Of a DNA stretch of 61,411 nt, positions 1 to 9,165 are shown in pieces. How positions within the stretch are numbered: position 1 is the stretch's first letter; each line of letters opens with the position of its first letter. The position numbers and the translations under genes were made by a program. The stretch is from Kineococcus sp. TRM81007 (GTDB lineage Bacteria > Actinomycetota > Actinomycetes > Actinomycetales > Kineococcaceae): the NCBI RefSeq assembly GCF_022669155.1, contig NZ_JALBVB010000034.1:131501-192911 (forward strand), written 5' to 3'. The notes below the pieces were generated by a model. The model was not told where the DNA came from. It was given only the letters and a program-made list of their open reading frames with translations, and did not search any database.

Positions 1-37
1 CCCCCGGCGCGTCCGCCTCCCGCGCGGGCGTTCGCGG

Positions 38-1078
38 CTACAGGCCGACGCGGGAGGCGGGGTTCTCCTGCGGCACGACCGCTCCCTCGGAGTAGGCCAC
101 GAGGGAGGCGGGGGAGCGGTGCCCGCTCTGGCGCATGATGGAGCGCTCGGGCACCCCGTAGCGCACCGCCGAGGTCACGAACCCGGCGCGCAGGCTGTGC
201 CCGGCCACCGTGGTCGGGTCGATGCCCACGGCCGCGGCTCGCCGCTTGACGACCTCGGCGACCGCCTCACCGGTCATGCGCCGGGGCTTGAGCGAGCGGC
301 CGCCCTTGGTCATGGACCGGAACGCCGCCCCCGTGCGCACGCCCGACAGCTCCAGCCACGCCTCCCAGGAACGCACCGGGCAGGTCTCGCGGTGGCTGCC
401 GTGGGGCAGGTCCACCTGCCGGGCGCCGCTGCGCGTGCTGTCGGCGGCGTCGGGGCGACCCCGCACCACGACCCGCAGCCCCTCGGGGGTGCGGGTCACG
501 TCCTCGACGTCGAGGGCGGCGAGCTCGGAGCGGCGCAGCGCCCCGGCGAACCCCATGACCAGCAGGGCCCGGTCGCGCGCGTCCATCACGGATCCGGTCT
601 GCAGGGGGGCGACGAGGTCCCCGAGGGTGCGGGTGAGCACCGCGTCCACGCGCCGGACCTGCTGGGTGGGGCCGTACCGGCGGCGCAGGCGTGTCCACGC
701 CGCGTGCACCTCGTCGGCGGCGGTGGGCCGGGCGATCCCGATCAGGCTGTGCGCGACGCTGATGGCGGCCAGGCGCCGGCGCAGCGTGGCCAGGGTCAGC
801 AGCTCCGCGTGGGCCTCCAGGTACGCGGCGACGGTGGGGCCGTCGGAGGGCAGCGCCGGGCGGTGCTCGGCGAGGCACCAGCCCGCGAAGTGGGAGAGGT
901 CCCCGGCGTAGGCGCGCCAGGTGGCGGGGGCGCGACCGTCCCGGTGGGCTGCGGGCAGCCCCACGAACCACGCCTCGAGGGAGACGGGGTCGGTGGCTTC
1001 GGGCAGCGGAGCCGTGGGCGGGTCCCAGTCCGAGGCGTCCGTCACCGCCCCGTCGCGGTCGTCACCAGGAGTGATCAT
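38..1078 (-). CDS. Tyrosine-type site-specific recombinase (integrase)
   Basis: Cuts and rejoins DNA through a tyrosine nucleophile. The 346-residue protein has an N-terminal SAM-like core-binding region (about residues 45-135) and a C-terminal catalytic domain (about 150-340). The catalytic set is visible: Arg182 in ALRRSEL, His294 and Arg297 in HSLR, His320 in SGHRS and Tyr329 in LVAYSEG. No key residue is missing, so it should be active. It is the leftmost gene and points out of the window, with an AT-rich segment just upstream. No phage or conjugation genes are visible here, so it may belong to an integrative element lying to the left, or be a stand-alone resolvase or cassette integrase. 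The family call is secure; the role is not. Confidence 0.9.
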   Translation of the reverse strand: MITPGDDRDGAVTDASDWDPPTAPLPEATDPVSLEAWFVGLPAAHRDGRAPATWRAYAGDLSHFAGWCLAEHRPALPSDGPTVAAYLEAHAELLTLATLRRRLAAISVAHSLIGIARPTAADEVHAAWTRLRRRYGPTQQVRRVDAVLTRTLGDLVAPLQTGSVMDARDRALLVMGFAGALRRSELAALDVEDVTRTPEGLRVVVRGRPDAADSTRSGARQVDLPHGSHRETCPVRSWEAWLELSGVRTGAAFRSMTKGGRSLKPRRMTGEAVAEVVKRRAAAVGIDPTTVAGHSLRAGFVTSAVRYGVPERSIMRQSGHRSPASLVAYSEGAVVPQENPASRVGL

Positions 1079-1099
1079 GGTTGCACTCTACTTCGTTCC

Positions 1100-1152
1100 A
1101 CCTCAAGAGAAAATCTGGTTCTCGCGGGTAAAATAATGAAAAACTAATTCCC
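1100..1152. promoter_or_regulatory. AT-rich segment upstream of the recombinase
   Basis: This is a run of A/T-rich sequence in otherwise very GC-rich DNA, between the recombinase start and the next gene. It contains the inverted pair GAGAA/TTCTC (about 1107-1123) and a GGGTAAAATAATG stretch. It could be the recombinase promoter, a recombinase binding site or an attachment site. No second copy of the sequence was noticed in the window. Confidence 0.35.
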
Positions 1153-1183
1153 GAACCACTACACAGAGACGTGAAGGCGTGAA

Positions 1184-1543
1184 GTGGCCGTCGCTGATCG
1201 TCGTGGTGGAATGCCCGGCGTGTCCAGACCCCTCCTCACCGCGGCCACCGCGAGCTACGCGGTCAACTGCGCCCTCGGCACGGCCGTCGCCACCCGCCGG
1301 CTCGACACCTCGGGGTCCCGGTGGGTGCACCACGCGGTGTACGTCGCGACGGGAGTGCTGACGGCCGCGGCGGGGGCACAGCTGGCCTGGCGCCGGGACC
1401 GGGCACTGCGGCGCCTGCTGCCGGTGGCGCTGCCGCTGGCAGCCATCCCGGCGCTGCCGGCGAGGACGCGGGGGCACGTGCTGCTGGCTCTGGCGGCGGC
1501 GCCCGCCTACGTGGCAGCGCTGGCGACGCCGGTGGAGGGCTGA
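1184..1543 (+). CDS. Small hydrophobic membrane protein, unknown function
   Basis: The 119-residue protein has three or four hydrophobic stretches (alanine- and leucine-rich, about residues 18-35, 48-70, 78-95 and 98-115), separated by arginine-containing turns such as WRRDRALRR. No domain is recognised. An ATG at 1211 is an alternative start and gives a more typical N-terminus (MPGVSRPLL). The gene ends 3 bp before the nitroreductase start, so the two are probably co-transcribed. Confidence 0.55.
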   Translation: MAVADRRGGMPGVSRPLLTAATASYAVNCALGTAVATRRLDTSGSRWVHHAVYVATGVLTAAAGAQLAWRRDRALRRLLPVALPLAAIPALPARTRGHVLLALAAAPAYVAALATPVEG

Positions 1544-1546
1544 GCC

Positions 1547-2365
1547 GTGGAGCTGCTCGAGGCGATCCGCCGGCGACGCACGACGAACGGCCCGTTCCTG
1601 CCGGACCCGGTCTCCGCCGAGCACCAGCGCCTCCTCGTGGAGGTGGCCGGGCGGGCACCGTCGCAGCTGAACAGCCAGCCGTGGCGGTTCGTGCTGGTGG
1701 AGGCCCGGGAGACCATCGACGCGATCGCCCGCATCAGCGGCGAGAGCATGACGGAGGCGATGGGCAGCGGCACCTTCTTCGAGCGCTACAAGCGATGGTT
1801 CCGCTTCAGCGCCGAGGAGATGGAGCAGGAGCGCTCCGGGATGCTGTTCGACCGGATGCCCGCGCCGCTGCGGCCGTTCACGTCGCAGGTGTTCACCCGG
1901 CGCGGCCAGCGGGTGATCAACGCGCTGCGGGTGCCGCAGACGCTGGGGGAGGAGAACCGCAAGCTCGTGGCGGGCTCACCGCTGCTGATGGGGGTGATGC
2001 TGGACCGCTCCGAGTACCGGCCGGGGGAGCTGTCGTCGTTCTACTCGCTGTTCAGCATGGGAGCGGCGATGGAGAACGTGTGGCTGACCACGACGGAGCT
2101 GGGGCTGGGCATCCAGTTCGTCTCCTTCCCGATGGAGGTGCCGGGGGCGTGGGAGCGCGTCACCGCGCTGCTGGGCGTGCCGGCGGACCTGGAGCTGATG
2201 GCGGTGTACCGCATCGGGTACGTGCCGCCGGAGCAGCGCCGGCCGGCGATCGACTGGTCGAGCAGCCAGCGCAAGCTCGTCTCGCAGTACGTCTTCCGGG
2301 AGCGGTGCGACACCCCGCAGACGGGGTGGGACACCGCTCCGGAGGCCGCCGGGCGGCGGTCGTGA
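1547..2365 (+). CDS. Nitroreductase-family protein
   Basis: FMN-dependent nitroreductase-fold protein, expected to reduce nitro compounds or related electrophiles with NAD(P)H. The N-terminus ([16 protein letters not shown]) and the [14 protein letters not shown] segment (about residues 37-50) are the usual FMN-binding signature. The segment around residues 155-200 ([18 protein letters not shown], then GLGIQF) matches the dimer and cofactor-binding part. The start is a GTG 3 bp after the preceding small membrane gene. At 272 residues it is somewhat longer than the commonest form because of an insertion at about residues 70-120. The substrate is unknown. Confidence 0.85.
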   Translation: MELLEAIRRRRTTNGPFLPDPVSAEHQRLLVEVAGRAPSQLNSQPWRFVLVEARETIDAIARISGESMTEAMGSGTFFERYKRWFRFSAEEMEQERSGMLFDRMPAPLRPFTSQVFTRRGQRVINALRVPQTLGEENRKLVAGSPLLMGVMLDRSEYRPGELSSFYSLFSMGAAMENVWLTTTELGLGIQFVSFPMEVPGAWERVTALLGVPADLELMAVYRIGYVPPEQRRPAIDWSSSQRKLVSQYVFRERCDTPQTGWDTAPEAAGRRS

Positions 2366-2517
2366 GCGCGGGCGGCTGAGCCCCGTCCGCAGGGGCCTCG
2401 GCGAGGCCCGGCCGTGGTGCCCCGGTGCGGGAGGTCAGCCGGTTGGGCGTGCCGAGGTGGCAGGACCGCCGTAGCGTCGCCGCGTCCGTGACGGGAGTGC
2501 CTGGAGAGGAGTGCCTC

Positions 2518-3411
2518 GTGGTCGACCTGCTGGCCTCGGCGGGGATGCGAGTGCTGGACGACGAGGACGAACCGGTGCTGGTTCGCGCCGACGGGCGTCC
2601 GGTGGAGACGTGGCGGGAGGACTACCCGTACCCGGAGCGGCTGTCGCGGGCCGAGTACGACCCGGCGAAGCGGGCGTTGCAGATCGAGCTGCTGAAGCTG
2701 CAGAAGTGGGTGAAGGCCACCGGTGAACGGCTGGTGGTCCTGTGCGAGGGCCGCGACGCGGCCGGCAAGGGCGGCACGATCAAGCGGTTCACGGAGCACC
2801 TGAACCCGCGGGGGGCGCGGGTGGTGGCGCTGGAGAAGCCGTCGGACCGCGAGTCCACCCAGTGGTACTTCCAGCGCTACGTGCCGCACCTGCCGGCGGC
2901 GGGGGAGATCGTGCTGTTCGACCGGTCCTGGTACACGCGGGCGGGGGTGGAGCGGGTGATGGGCTTCGCCTCGGACGAGGAGTACGAGCGGTTCATGCAC
3001 CAGGTGCCGCTGTTCGAGCAGATGCTCGTGGACGACGGCATCCACCTGGTGAAGTTCTGGTTCTCGGTGACGCGCGCGGAGCAGCGGACGCGGTTCGCCA
3101 TCCGGCAGATCGACCCGGTGCGGCAGTGGAAGCTCAGCCCGATGGACGTGGCGAGCCTGGGCAAGTGGGACGACTACACGGCGGCGAAGGAAGCGATGTT
3201 CGAGCGGACCGACACCCCGTTCGCGCCCTGGACGGTGGTCCGCACGAACGACAAGAAGCGCGCACGGCTGGAGGCGATGCGGGTGGTGCTCAGCCGCTTC
3301 GACTACGACGGCAAGGACGCCGCTGTGGTGGGCCGACCCGACCCGGCGCTGGTGGTGGGTGCGCGCTCGATCCTGGAGGCGGACCGCCGCCCGGTGCCGG
3401 TGGAGGACTGA
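2518..3411 (+). CDS. ppk2: Polyphosphate kinase 2
   Basis: Transfers phosphate between inorganic polyphosphate and nucleotides. The Walker A motif GRDAAGKGG lies at residues 78-86, and the Walker B/lid region FDRSWYTRAGVERVMGF starts at about residue 134. It is a one-domain PPK2 of about 297 residues. The GTG at 2518 was chosen because a strong ribosome-binding site (GGAGAGGA, 2503-2510) sits 7 bp upstream. An earlier in-frame GTG at 2425 has no such site. The stop overlaps the ATG of the next gene by one base, so translation of the two is coupled. Whether it makes ATP or GTP, or works toward polyphosphate, cannot be read from the sequence. Confidence 0.93.
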   Translation: MVDLLASAGMRVLDDEDEPVLVRADGRPVETWREDYPYPERLSRAEYDPAKRALQIELLKLQKWVKATGERLVVLCEGRDAAGKGGTIKRFTEHLNPRGARVVALEKPSDRESTQWYFQRYVPHLPAAGEIVLFDRSWYTRAGVERVMGFASDEEYERFMHQVPLFEQMLVDDGIHLVKFWFSVTRAEQRTRFAIRQIDPVRQWKLSPMDVASLGKWDDYTAAKEAMFERTDTPFAPWTVVRTNDKKRARLEAMRVVLSRFDYDGKDAAVVGRPDPALVVGARSILEADRRPVPVED

Positions 3412-4970
3412 TGCCGGCCACGGCCGGGCACGGGACCGCGAGCGCCGGTGCGGTGCGCGCCGGTGCGGTGGCGCCGCGGTCGCGGTCCGGGGCGTGGGTG
3501 GCGGCGGGGTTCGGTGCGCTGCTGGGTGCGGTGGTGAGCTGGGCGGCGTCGGACGGGTTGATCGACGACACGTACATCACGCTGGCGTACGCGCGGAACC
3601 TGGCGGATTCGGGGCACTGGGGTCTGACGCCGCAGATGACGTCGAACGCTGCGACGTCGCCGCTGAACGTGCTGCTGCTGGCGGTCTTCACGGTCCTGGT
3701 GCGGCCGGTGGGCGGTGGTCCGGTGCTGGCGCTGGGGGTGCTGACCGCGGTGCTGGGGGCGCTGGCGGGCTGGTGGCTGCAGCGGGTGGCGGTGCGGCTG
3801 GGGTTGTCGGCGGGGTGGCCGGTGCTGGCGCTGGTGGTGGTGCTGCTGAACCCGTTCCTGGTCTCGGCGCTGGGGCTGGAGGTGGTGCTGGTGTTCACCT
3901 GCGTCACCGGGTTGCTGGCTGCGGGGGTGGCGGGGCGGTCGGTGCTGTTCGGCGTGGCGGCGGGTGCGGGGTTGCTGGCGCGGTTGGACGTGGTGGTGTT
4001 CGTGGTGGTGCTCGCGCTGGCGTGCGCGGGGGTGCGGCGGCGGCTGCCGGTGGCGGTGCTGGCGTGCGTGGTGGTGGCGGTGCCGTGGTTCGCGGTGAGC
4101 TGGTGGTGGCTGGGGTCGGCGATCCCGGACACCTTCGTGATCAAGACGTTGCAGGAGTCGTTCGGGGAGGGGCGCACGTACCTGCGGGGGTTGTGGACGC
4201 ACTACGCGCCGGTCACGCCGGTGAGCGTGGTGGTGGCGGTGGCGCCGGCGCTGGTGGGTCTGGTGGTGCTGGGGCTGCTGGTGGTGGGGGTGCTGCGGCG
4301 CCGGGTGCGCGCGGGGGCGGGTGCGCTGGTGGGGCTGGGGCTGGGGGGTGTGGGGTACTTCGCGGTGTACAGCGGGCTGGGGGTGCCCCCGTACCAGTGG
4401 TACTACGTGCCGCCGTTGGTGGCGTCGTCGGTGGTGGCGGTGCTGGGTGCGGGGGTGCTGCTGGGTCGGCGTGCGCGCCGGCCGCGGGTGCGCGGTGCCC
4501 TGGTGGGTGCGGGGGTCGCGGCGGTGGTGGCGCTGGGGGTGTGCGTGCCGGCGGTGGCGTGGCCGTTGCCGTGGGCGTACCCGCCGGTGTTCGGCAACTA
4601 CGCGACGCCGGCGGAGTACCGGCGGATCGGTGCGGACCTCGGGGTGCTGGTGGGGGACGAGCGGGTGTCGGCGGCGGGGGAGATCGGGACGCTGGCGTAC
4701 AGCTGCCGGTGCGAGGTGGTGGACGCGTTCTCGGACCCGGCGGTGCTGCAGCCGCTGGTGGAGCGGCGGATCGCGGAGGCTGGGCCGGTGCTGGGGCCGT
4801 TGCTGGAGCTGAACTACGCCCGGCGGGAGGTGGGTGCGCCGCGGCCGGTGCCGTTCGCGCTGCGCTGGACGGACCCGGGGTCGGCTCCGGCGGGGCTGCC
4901 GTCGTGGTCCACGACGGCGGGGACGTGGCGGGCTCCGGGGGAGCTGGTGCTGCGGCCGGCGCGGGGGTGA
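3411..4970 (+). CDS. GT-C-type polytopic glycosyltransferase-like membrane protein
   Basis: The 519-residue protein has about ten hydrophobic segments. It has the hallmark of polyprenyl-phosphate-sugar-dependent GT-C enzymes: an acidic pair in the first extracytoplasmic loop (IDDTYITLAYARNLA, Asp54 and Asp55), followed by an N-A-A-T-S-P-L-N loop. A YQWYY segment lies near residue 330, and a soluble C-terminal part starts at about residue 390. Such proteins transfer sugars from lipid carriers to cell-wall glycans or proteins on the outer face of the membrane. The start overlaps the stop of ppk2. The acceptor and sugar are unknown. The frame is extremely rich in GTG and GCG codons. Confidence 0.75.
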   Translation: MPATAGHGTASAGAVRAGAVAPRSRSGAWVAAGFGALLGAVVSWAASDGLIDDTYITLAYARNLADSGHWGLTPQMTSNAATSPLNVLLLAVFTVLVRPVGGGPVLALGVLTAVLGALAGWWLQRVAVRLGLSAGWPVLALVVVLLNPFLVSALGLEVVLVFTCVTGLLAAGVAGRSVLFGVAAGAGLLARLDVVVFVVVLALACAGVRRRLPVAVLACVVVAVPWFAVSWWWLGSAIPDTFVIKTLQESFGEGRTYLRGLWTHYAPVTPVSVVVAVAPALVGLVVLGLLVVGVLRRRVRAGAGALVGLGLGGVGYFAVYSGLGVPPYQWYYVPPLVASSVVAVLGAGVLLGRRARRPRVRGALVGAGVAAVVALGVCVPAVAWPLPWAYPPVFGNYATPAEYRRIGADLGVLVGDERVSAAGEIGTLAYSCRCEVVDAFSDPAVLQPLVERRIAEAGPVLGPLLELNYARREVGAPRPVPFALRWTDPGSAPAGLPSWSTTAGTWRAPGELVLRPARG

Positions 4971-5067
4971 GCGCGGGCGTCGGGCTCAAGTCGGCGGTGG
5001 TGGTGGTCGAGCCGTTCGGGTGAGGACGGGAGGTGCCCGTCGCGGAGCCGGAGGGGGGCGGTCGGCG

Positions 5068-5772
5068 GTGGAGGGCATCAGCGGGGTCGCGTCGCGCATC
5101 GCGGAGATCGAGGCGCTCATCGGGTCCTTGCAGCCGGAGGCTGTCAGGGGTGCGGGTGTCGCCGGTGCGGCGGCCGGGGGTGGGGCCGGTGCTGGGTCGG
5201 CCGGTTCGCGGGGCGGGTCGTCGGGGTCGGCGTTCGCTTCGGCGTTGTCGCAGAGCATCGCCACCCGGGCCGGGAGCAGCGGGGGGCTGGTCGCCGGGGT
5301 GCCGGCCGCTGCGGGTTCGCCGGGGTCGGTGGGCTCGGCCGGGGTCGGGTCGCCGTCGACGGCGGGGCTGCGCAACGCGGCCGGGGTGCCGCTGGAGCTG
5401 GTCAAGCACGGCAACGGCAAGGTGCCGGCGAGCGCGCTGAGCAGCATCGGGCAGGGCTCGCACCGGATGTGGGCGCCGGCGGCGCAGGCGTTCGAGCGGA
5501 TGCGGGCGGCGGCGGCGCGTGACGGCGTGACGTTCGGGGTGACGGACTCGTACCGCTCCTACGACCAGCAGGTCGACCTGGCGCGCCGCAAGGGCCTGTA
5601 CTCGCAGGGTGGGCTGGCGGCCAAGCCGGGCACGAGCGAGCACGGCTGGGGTCTGAGCCTGGACCTGGACCTGAGCGGCTCGGCGCTGGCGTGGATGCGG
5701 GCGCACGCGGACGAGTACGGCTTCAGCGAGAACGTGCCGCGCGAGTCGTGGCACTGGACGTTCACCGCGTGA
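5068..5772 (+). CDS. VanY-like D-Ala-D-Ala carboxypeptidase domain protein
   Basis: The C-terminal half (about residues 110-234) is a zinc peptidase of the VanY/M15 family. Visible residues include the SYRSYDQQ segment, the zinc-binding HGWGLSLDLD pattern (normally S-x-H-x-x-G-x-x-x-D) and the terminal WHW. The N-terminus (VEGISGVASRIAEIEALIG) and the low-complexity Gly/Ala/Ser linker resemble the start of actinobacterial peptidoglycan hydrolases found beside flagellar genes. That resemblance is an inference, since no flagellar gene is near. No signal peptide is visible. The GTG at 5068 follows a GAGGGGGG ribosome-binding site. Confidence 0.8.
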   Translation: MEGISGVASRIAEIEALIGSLQPEAVRGAGVAGAAAGGGAGAGSAGSRGGSSGSAFASALSQSIATRAGSSGGLVAGVPAAAGSPGSVGSAGVGSPSTAGLRNAAGVPLELVKHGNGKVPASALSSIGQGSHRMWAPAAQAFERMRAAAARDGVTFGVTDSYRSYDQQVDLARRKGLYSQGGLAAKPGTSEHGWGLSLDLDLSGSALAWMRAHADEYGFSENVPRESWHWTFTA

Positions 5773-5930
5773 TGAGGCCGTGAGGCCGTGAGGGCGTCGG
5801 GCGCGTGGGGCGCGGCGAGCGCCCGCCCGGCGTCGGGTGGGCGGTGACACCCGGCAGGTCGGGGAGCGCCCGCTGCGCGGTGGCGGTGCAGTGCCCGCGG
5901 GTCATGCCGGTGACGCCGTGCGTGGTGGTG

Positions 5931-5966
5931 CACGTGGTGCACGTGGTGCACGTGGTGGATGTGGTG
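5931..5966. repeat. Short tandem repeat, 9-bp CACGTGGTG unit
   Basis: Three exact copies of CACGTGGTG, then one copy with a changed first half (GATGTGGTG). The unit contains the palindrome CACGTG, so alternate hairpins are possible. It lies in the 310-bp gap (5773-6082) between the VanY-like gene and the peptidase-E-like gene. No coding sequence is seen in that gap. Confidence 0.8.
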
Positions 5967-6082
5967 GGCCAGCGGCGGCCGCCGTCCACGACGGCACGGT
6001 GCTTCGGCCACCGGCGTCCGCGAGCGCCGGAGCGTGCGCGTCGTACCCCGGTGCGCGCTGCGCGGCCCCTACCTTTCGGGGC

Positions 6083-6733
6083 ATGAGGCTCTTGCTGACC
6101 TCCGCGGGTCTGGTGAACGAGGGGTCGTGCGCGGCCGTGGCCGCCCTGGCGCGCCGTCCGCTGCCGTCGCTGGCGCTGGCCGTGGTGCCGACGGCGGCCA
6201 ACGTGGTCCCCGGCGACAAGGGGTGGTTGATCGCGGACTTCGTGAACTTCCAGCGCGCGGGGTTCGCGCAGGTGGACGTCGTGGACGTCTCGGCCCTGGA
6301 GCCGCAGGTGTGGAGGGCTCGGCTGGAGGAGGCGGACGTGCTGGCGGTGACGGGCGGGGACACCACCCACCTGCTGCGCCAGGTGCGCGGCAGCGGCCTG
6401 GCCGGGGTGCTGGGGGAGCTGCTGCGGGAGCGGGTGTACGTGGGCGTCAGCGCGGGCAGCATGGTGACCGGCCCGCACCTGCGCCTGAGCCGGTCCGTGC
6501 AGGAGCGGCCCGAGGACAGCGCCGGCCTGGGGTTGGTGGACTTCCTGGTGCAGCCGCACCTGGACTCGCCGTGGTTCCCCTCCGCCCGTGAGGACGTCGT
6601 GCGCGAGGCCGTGGCGGGTTTGACGCACACGACGTACGCCTTGGCGGACGGGCGGGCCGTGCTGGTGGAGGACGGCGCCGTGCGCGTCGTCGGTGAGGGG
6701 CGCTACGTGGTCCTGCCCGGGGGCGCCGGGTAG
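6083..6733 (+). CDS. Peptidase E-like (S51 / class I glutamine amidotransferase-like) protein
   Basis: The 216-residue protein is of the peptidase S51 type, known for cleaving Asp-X dipeptides. The nucleophile elbow GVSAGSM places Ser123. VTGGDTTHLL (about residues 89-98) and the PHLDS segment with His159 complete the usual layout. The ATG at 6083 starts the MRLLLTSAG sequence that is typical for the family. There is no obvious ribosome-binding site, so it may be translated from a short leader or be leaderless. The next gene follows 9 bp later. Confidence 0.82.
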   Translation: MRLLLTSAGLVNEGSCAAVAALARRPLPSLALAVVPTAANVVPGDKGWLIADFVNFQRAGFAQVDVVDVSALEPQVWRARLEEADVLAVTGGDTTHLLRQVRGSGLAGVLGELLRERVYVGVSAGSMVTGPHLRLSRSVQERPEDSAGLGLVDFLVQPHLDSPWFPSAREDVVREAVAGLTHTTYALADGRAVLVEDGAVRVVGEGRYVVLPGGAG

Positions 6734-6742
6734 CCCGCCGCT

Positions 6743-8236
6743 GTGGTTCGCCGCTCCGGGAGCGACGGCCGCGAGCGCCGATCGGGGTGCGTGGTGGGTG
6801 GCGGCGGGGATGATCGTCGGGTGCGCGCGTTGCGACCGGACCGGCTGTTCGCGTTGCCGTCGGGGTTGTGGGTGCTCGACGAGGTGCAGCCCGTGGCTGC
6901 GGTGCTGGACCCCGGTGACGGGCAGGTGCGGCGGGTGGTCTCGTGGGCGCGGTTGCCGCCGCGGCCACCGGTGCCGATCAGCCCGTGCGCGGTGCCTGCG
7001 GTGGTGCGCGCTGATGCCGAGGCGCTGTGGGTGCAGAACCACCGCGGTGGGCCGCTGGCCCGGGTGGGCGTGGGCGGTGTGGAGGTGGTCGCGTGGGTGG
7101 GGGACCGGTGCCTGGTCGCGGCCGCGGGCACGAGCGCGTGGTGCACCTTGGGCCGGTACGGGTCGGAGGTGGTGCCCGTCGCGCGTGCGGTCGAGGAGGG
7201 TGGTTCCGGTTCGCTGGTGCGCGTCGACGCCGACGGGCGGGTGCAGACCGTGCACACCGGTGCGCCCGTGCGCGACGTGCGCACCAGCGGGCAGGTGGCG
7301 TGGGTGCGGCTGGACGTCGCGCCCCTCCCGCTGCGGCAGGACGACACCGGGGGCTCCGGGGGGCGGCAGGTGCGCTGGTCCAGCCGGTGGGTGCCGTTGC
7401 CGGTCACCGGGGACCTGCCCGAGCAGGTGCGGGCCGGCGCCGGGCAGGAGGAGGAGCCGGAGGTGCCGGAGGAGCACCGGGTCGTCGACGGCCGCTGGCA
7501 CGGTCACCGGTACGACCCGCACGGGCAGCGGGGCGTGGCCGCCGCGGGGTACCTGTGGCGCCTGGGCCGGCGCGACGACGAGAGCGGTGGGGGCGCTGGG
7601 CGTGGCGGGGCGGTGGCCGGTTCCACCGTCGCCGCCGCCTTCGGCGTGCGCTCCGCGAGCGCCGTGGCGGCCGAGCCGGTGTGCACGGTCGAGCTGGGTG
7701 CCCGGTGGGTTCGGGCCGCGGCACCGGCCGGTGACGCGCTGGCGGTGGTGGCTTCCTCCCGGGCCGTGACCGCAGCGGGCGCCGGGTGGCACGTGCTGGC
7801 GCTGGACCCGTGCAGCGGTTCGGGGGGTGGGCGGGTGCGGGTGTGGCTGTCCCCGCACCAGCTCGACGTCGGTGACGGCTGCTGGCCGTTGCTGCCGCGA
7901 CCGCCGGAGGCGGACTCCTACGCGCGCCAGGTCCTGCACTCCTGGAGCCGGCTGGACACGTACTGGCGGGGGCCGCGGGGTTCGCAGCCGCTGGCGCTGG
8001 GGTTGAGCCACCCGTGGGTGCGGCTGGTGGGTGAGTGGCCGCACACGCACCTGGAGTGCACGTTCGACACCACCCGGTACCCGGGGTTGCGGGTGCGGCG
8101 GCGCCTGGCCCTGTTCGACGAGGTCGGGGCGATCGCGCTGGACGCCGAGGACGCCGCCGTGGCCCTGATGGAGGACCTCGAAGCCGGTGAGCTGCCACCG
8201 GCCGAGCGCGCCCGCGACGGTGTCCTGGACGTCTGA
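6743..8236 (+). CDS. Hypothetical protein, unknown function
   Basis: The 497-residue reading frame carries no domain recognised here. A GTG at 6821 is a likelier start, beginning V-R-A-L-R-P-D-R-L-F and giving about 471 residues, because the first 26 residues are arginine/glycine-rich and not protein-like. The middle part has repeated short strands ending in V/W-x-V with turn residues (for example about residues 90-200), which suggests a beta-propeller-like or beta-rich soluble protein. The C-terminal 100 residues (HPWVRLVGEW, ALFDEVGAIALDAEDAAVALMEDLE) are better ordered and acidic. No signal peptide or membrane segment is visible. Confidence 0.6.
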   Translation: MVRRSGSDGRERRSGCVVGGGGDDRRVRALRPDRLFALPSGLWVLDEVQPVAAVLDPGDGQVRRVVSWARLPPRPPVPISPCAVPAVVRADAEALWVQNHRGGPLARVGVGGVEVVAWVGDRCLVAAAGTSAWCTLGRYGSEVVPVARAVEEGGSGSLVRVDADGRVQTVHTGAPVRDVRTSGQVAWVRLDVAPLPLRQDDTGGSGGRQVRWSSRWVPLPVTGDLPEQVRAGAGQEEEPEVPEEHRVVDGRWHGHRYDPHGQRGVAAAGYLWRLGRRDDESGGGAGRGGAVAGSTVAAAFGVRSASAVAAEPVCTVELGARWVRAAAPAGDALAVVASSRAVTAAGAGWHVLALDPCSGSGGGRVRVWLSPHQLDVGDGCWPLLPRPPEADSYARQVLHSWSRLDTYWRGPRGSQPLALGLSHPWVRLVGEWPHTHLECTFDTTRYPGLRVRRRLALFDEVGAIALDAEDAAVALMEDLEAGELPPAERARDGVLDV

Positions 8237-8261
8237 CCCCCGGCGCGAGCGCTTCGATCGC

Positions 8262-8297
8262 CACCGGCACCGGCACCGGCACCGGCACCGGCACCGG
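8262..8297. repeat. Hexanucleotide repeat (CACCGG)6
   Basis: Six uninterrupted copies of CACCGG. The repeat ends exactly where the homology of the truncated hydrolase begins. Confidence 0.9.
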
Positions 8298-8561
8298 CCG
8301 GTGGCGCTGGCCCGCGCCAGGCTGGCCAGCGCCAGCAACGACGGGCAGAGGGTCGCCGCCCGGCTGGGCGTCCCCGCGCTCGTCCTGCACGGTGGGCGCG
8401 ACCCGGAGGTCCACGACGAGGAGGTCCAGCAGCTGATGGGTGTCCTGCCCGACGCGGAACTGGTCACGCTGCGCGGTGAGGGGCACGTGCTCCCCTTGAC
8501 GGACCCGGAGTTCGTGGCCGAGCACGTCGCGCGCTGGGTGCGCCACGTCCGAGGCTCCTGA
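8298..8561 (+). pseudogene. Alpha/beta-hydrolase, C-terminal fragment
   Basis: The last 80 or so residues of an alpha/beta-hydrolase remain. The strand and acid residue in ALVLHGGRDPEVHDEE and the catalytic histidine in LRGEGHVLPL are both present, followed by the usual C-terminal helix EFVAEHVARWV. The nucleophile serine and the N-terminal two-thirds are absent; the frame instead runs back into a CACCGG repeat. It is interpreted as a gene remnant that cannot be active alone. An in-frame ATG-less stretch upstream gives no convincing start. Confidence 0.7.
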
Positions 8562-9165
8562 TCCCCGCCGCCGCATCGCGCCGGTGAGCCGGCCGCGCGG
8601 GAGGTCACCTCCGCACCGGCCAGGGCCCGCAACTCCACGGCTCCCGCGGCATGGGGCGGGGGGCACGTCCTGGTCTCGAAGGAGTTGCGGTGTGCTCGGC
8701 GCACGCCTTCCGCGTGGCGCGCCAGGAGGTGGCGTGGCTCCGTGGGAGGTGCTTGCCCGGCACGGAAGGGCTCGAGCTCGCCCGCCCGCTCGCCCCCCGC
8801 ATGGAACGGGATCCGGTGCCGACGGCGAGCTGAGGTCGCTGCGTGGCAGCGACGGGTTGACGGACATCGAGCGGGAGCCCTCGCTCACCGCTGCGACATC
8901 GTGCTCCGACGAAGGCCTTCGAGCGCACGTGTTGTGCGCATGAGCTGCTGGCCCGGTTCCACAGAACCACGGTTCCTCGAGCCGACCTCGATCGCGTCGA
9001 ACTCACCTCGCACAGCAACCTCACACAGCAGCCGTGCAGCACCTCATCGCTCGAAGTCCGCAGCGGCTGGCACAGCCGAGACCACGAACCCGTGCACTCA
9101 CGAAGGACGCAGGGACGCTGTCCTAGGCTGTCGCTGCCGGTCGACGATCGAGGGAGCAGCGGCTG
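8562..9165. other. Intergenic region without a recognised gene
   Basis: About 600 bp between the hydrolase remnant and the LacI regulator. No reading frame resembles a protein family, no tRNA was seen, and no clear operator-like palindrome was found. The final 20 bp carry the GAGGGAG ribosome-binding site of the LacI gene. Confidence 0.5.

Noticed and set aside
5762-8704. Very long open frame on the minus strand, about 980 codons
   Set aside because: It is antisense to three well-supported genes. Its composition (runs of Arg, Pro, His) is what GC-rich coding sequence gives in the opposite frame.
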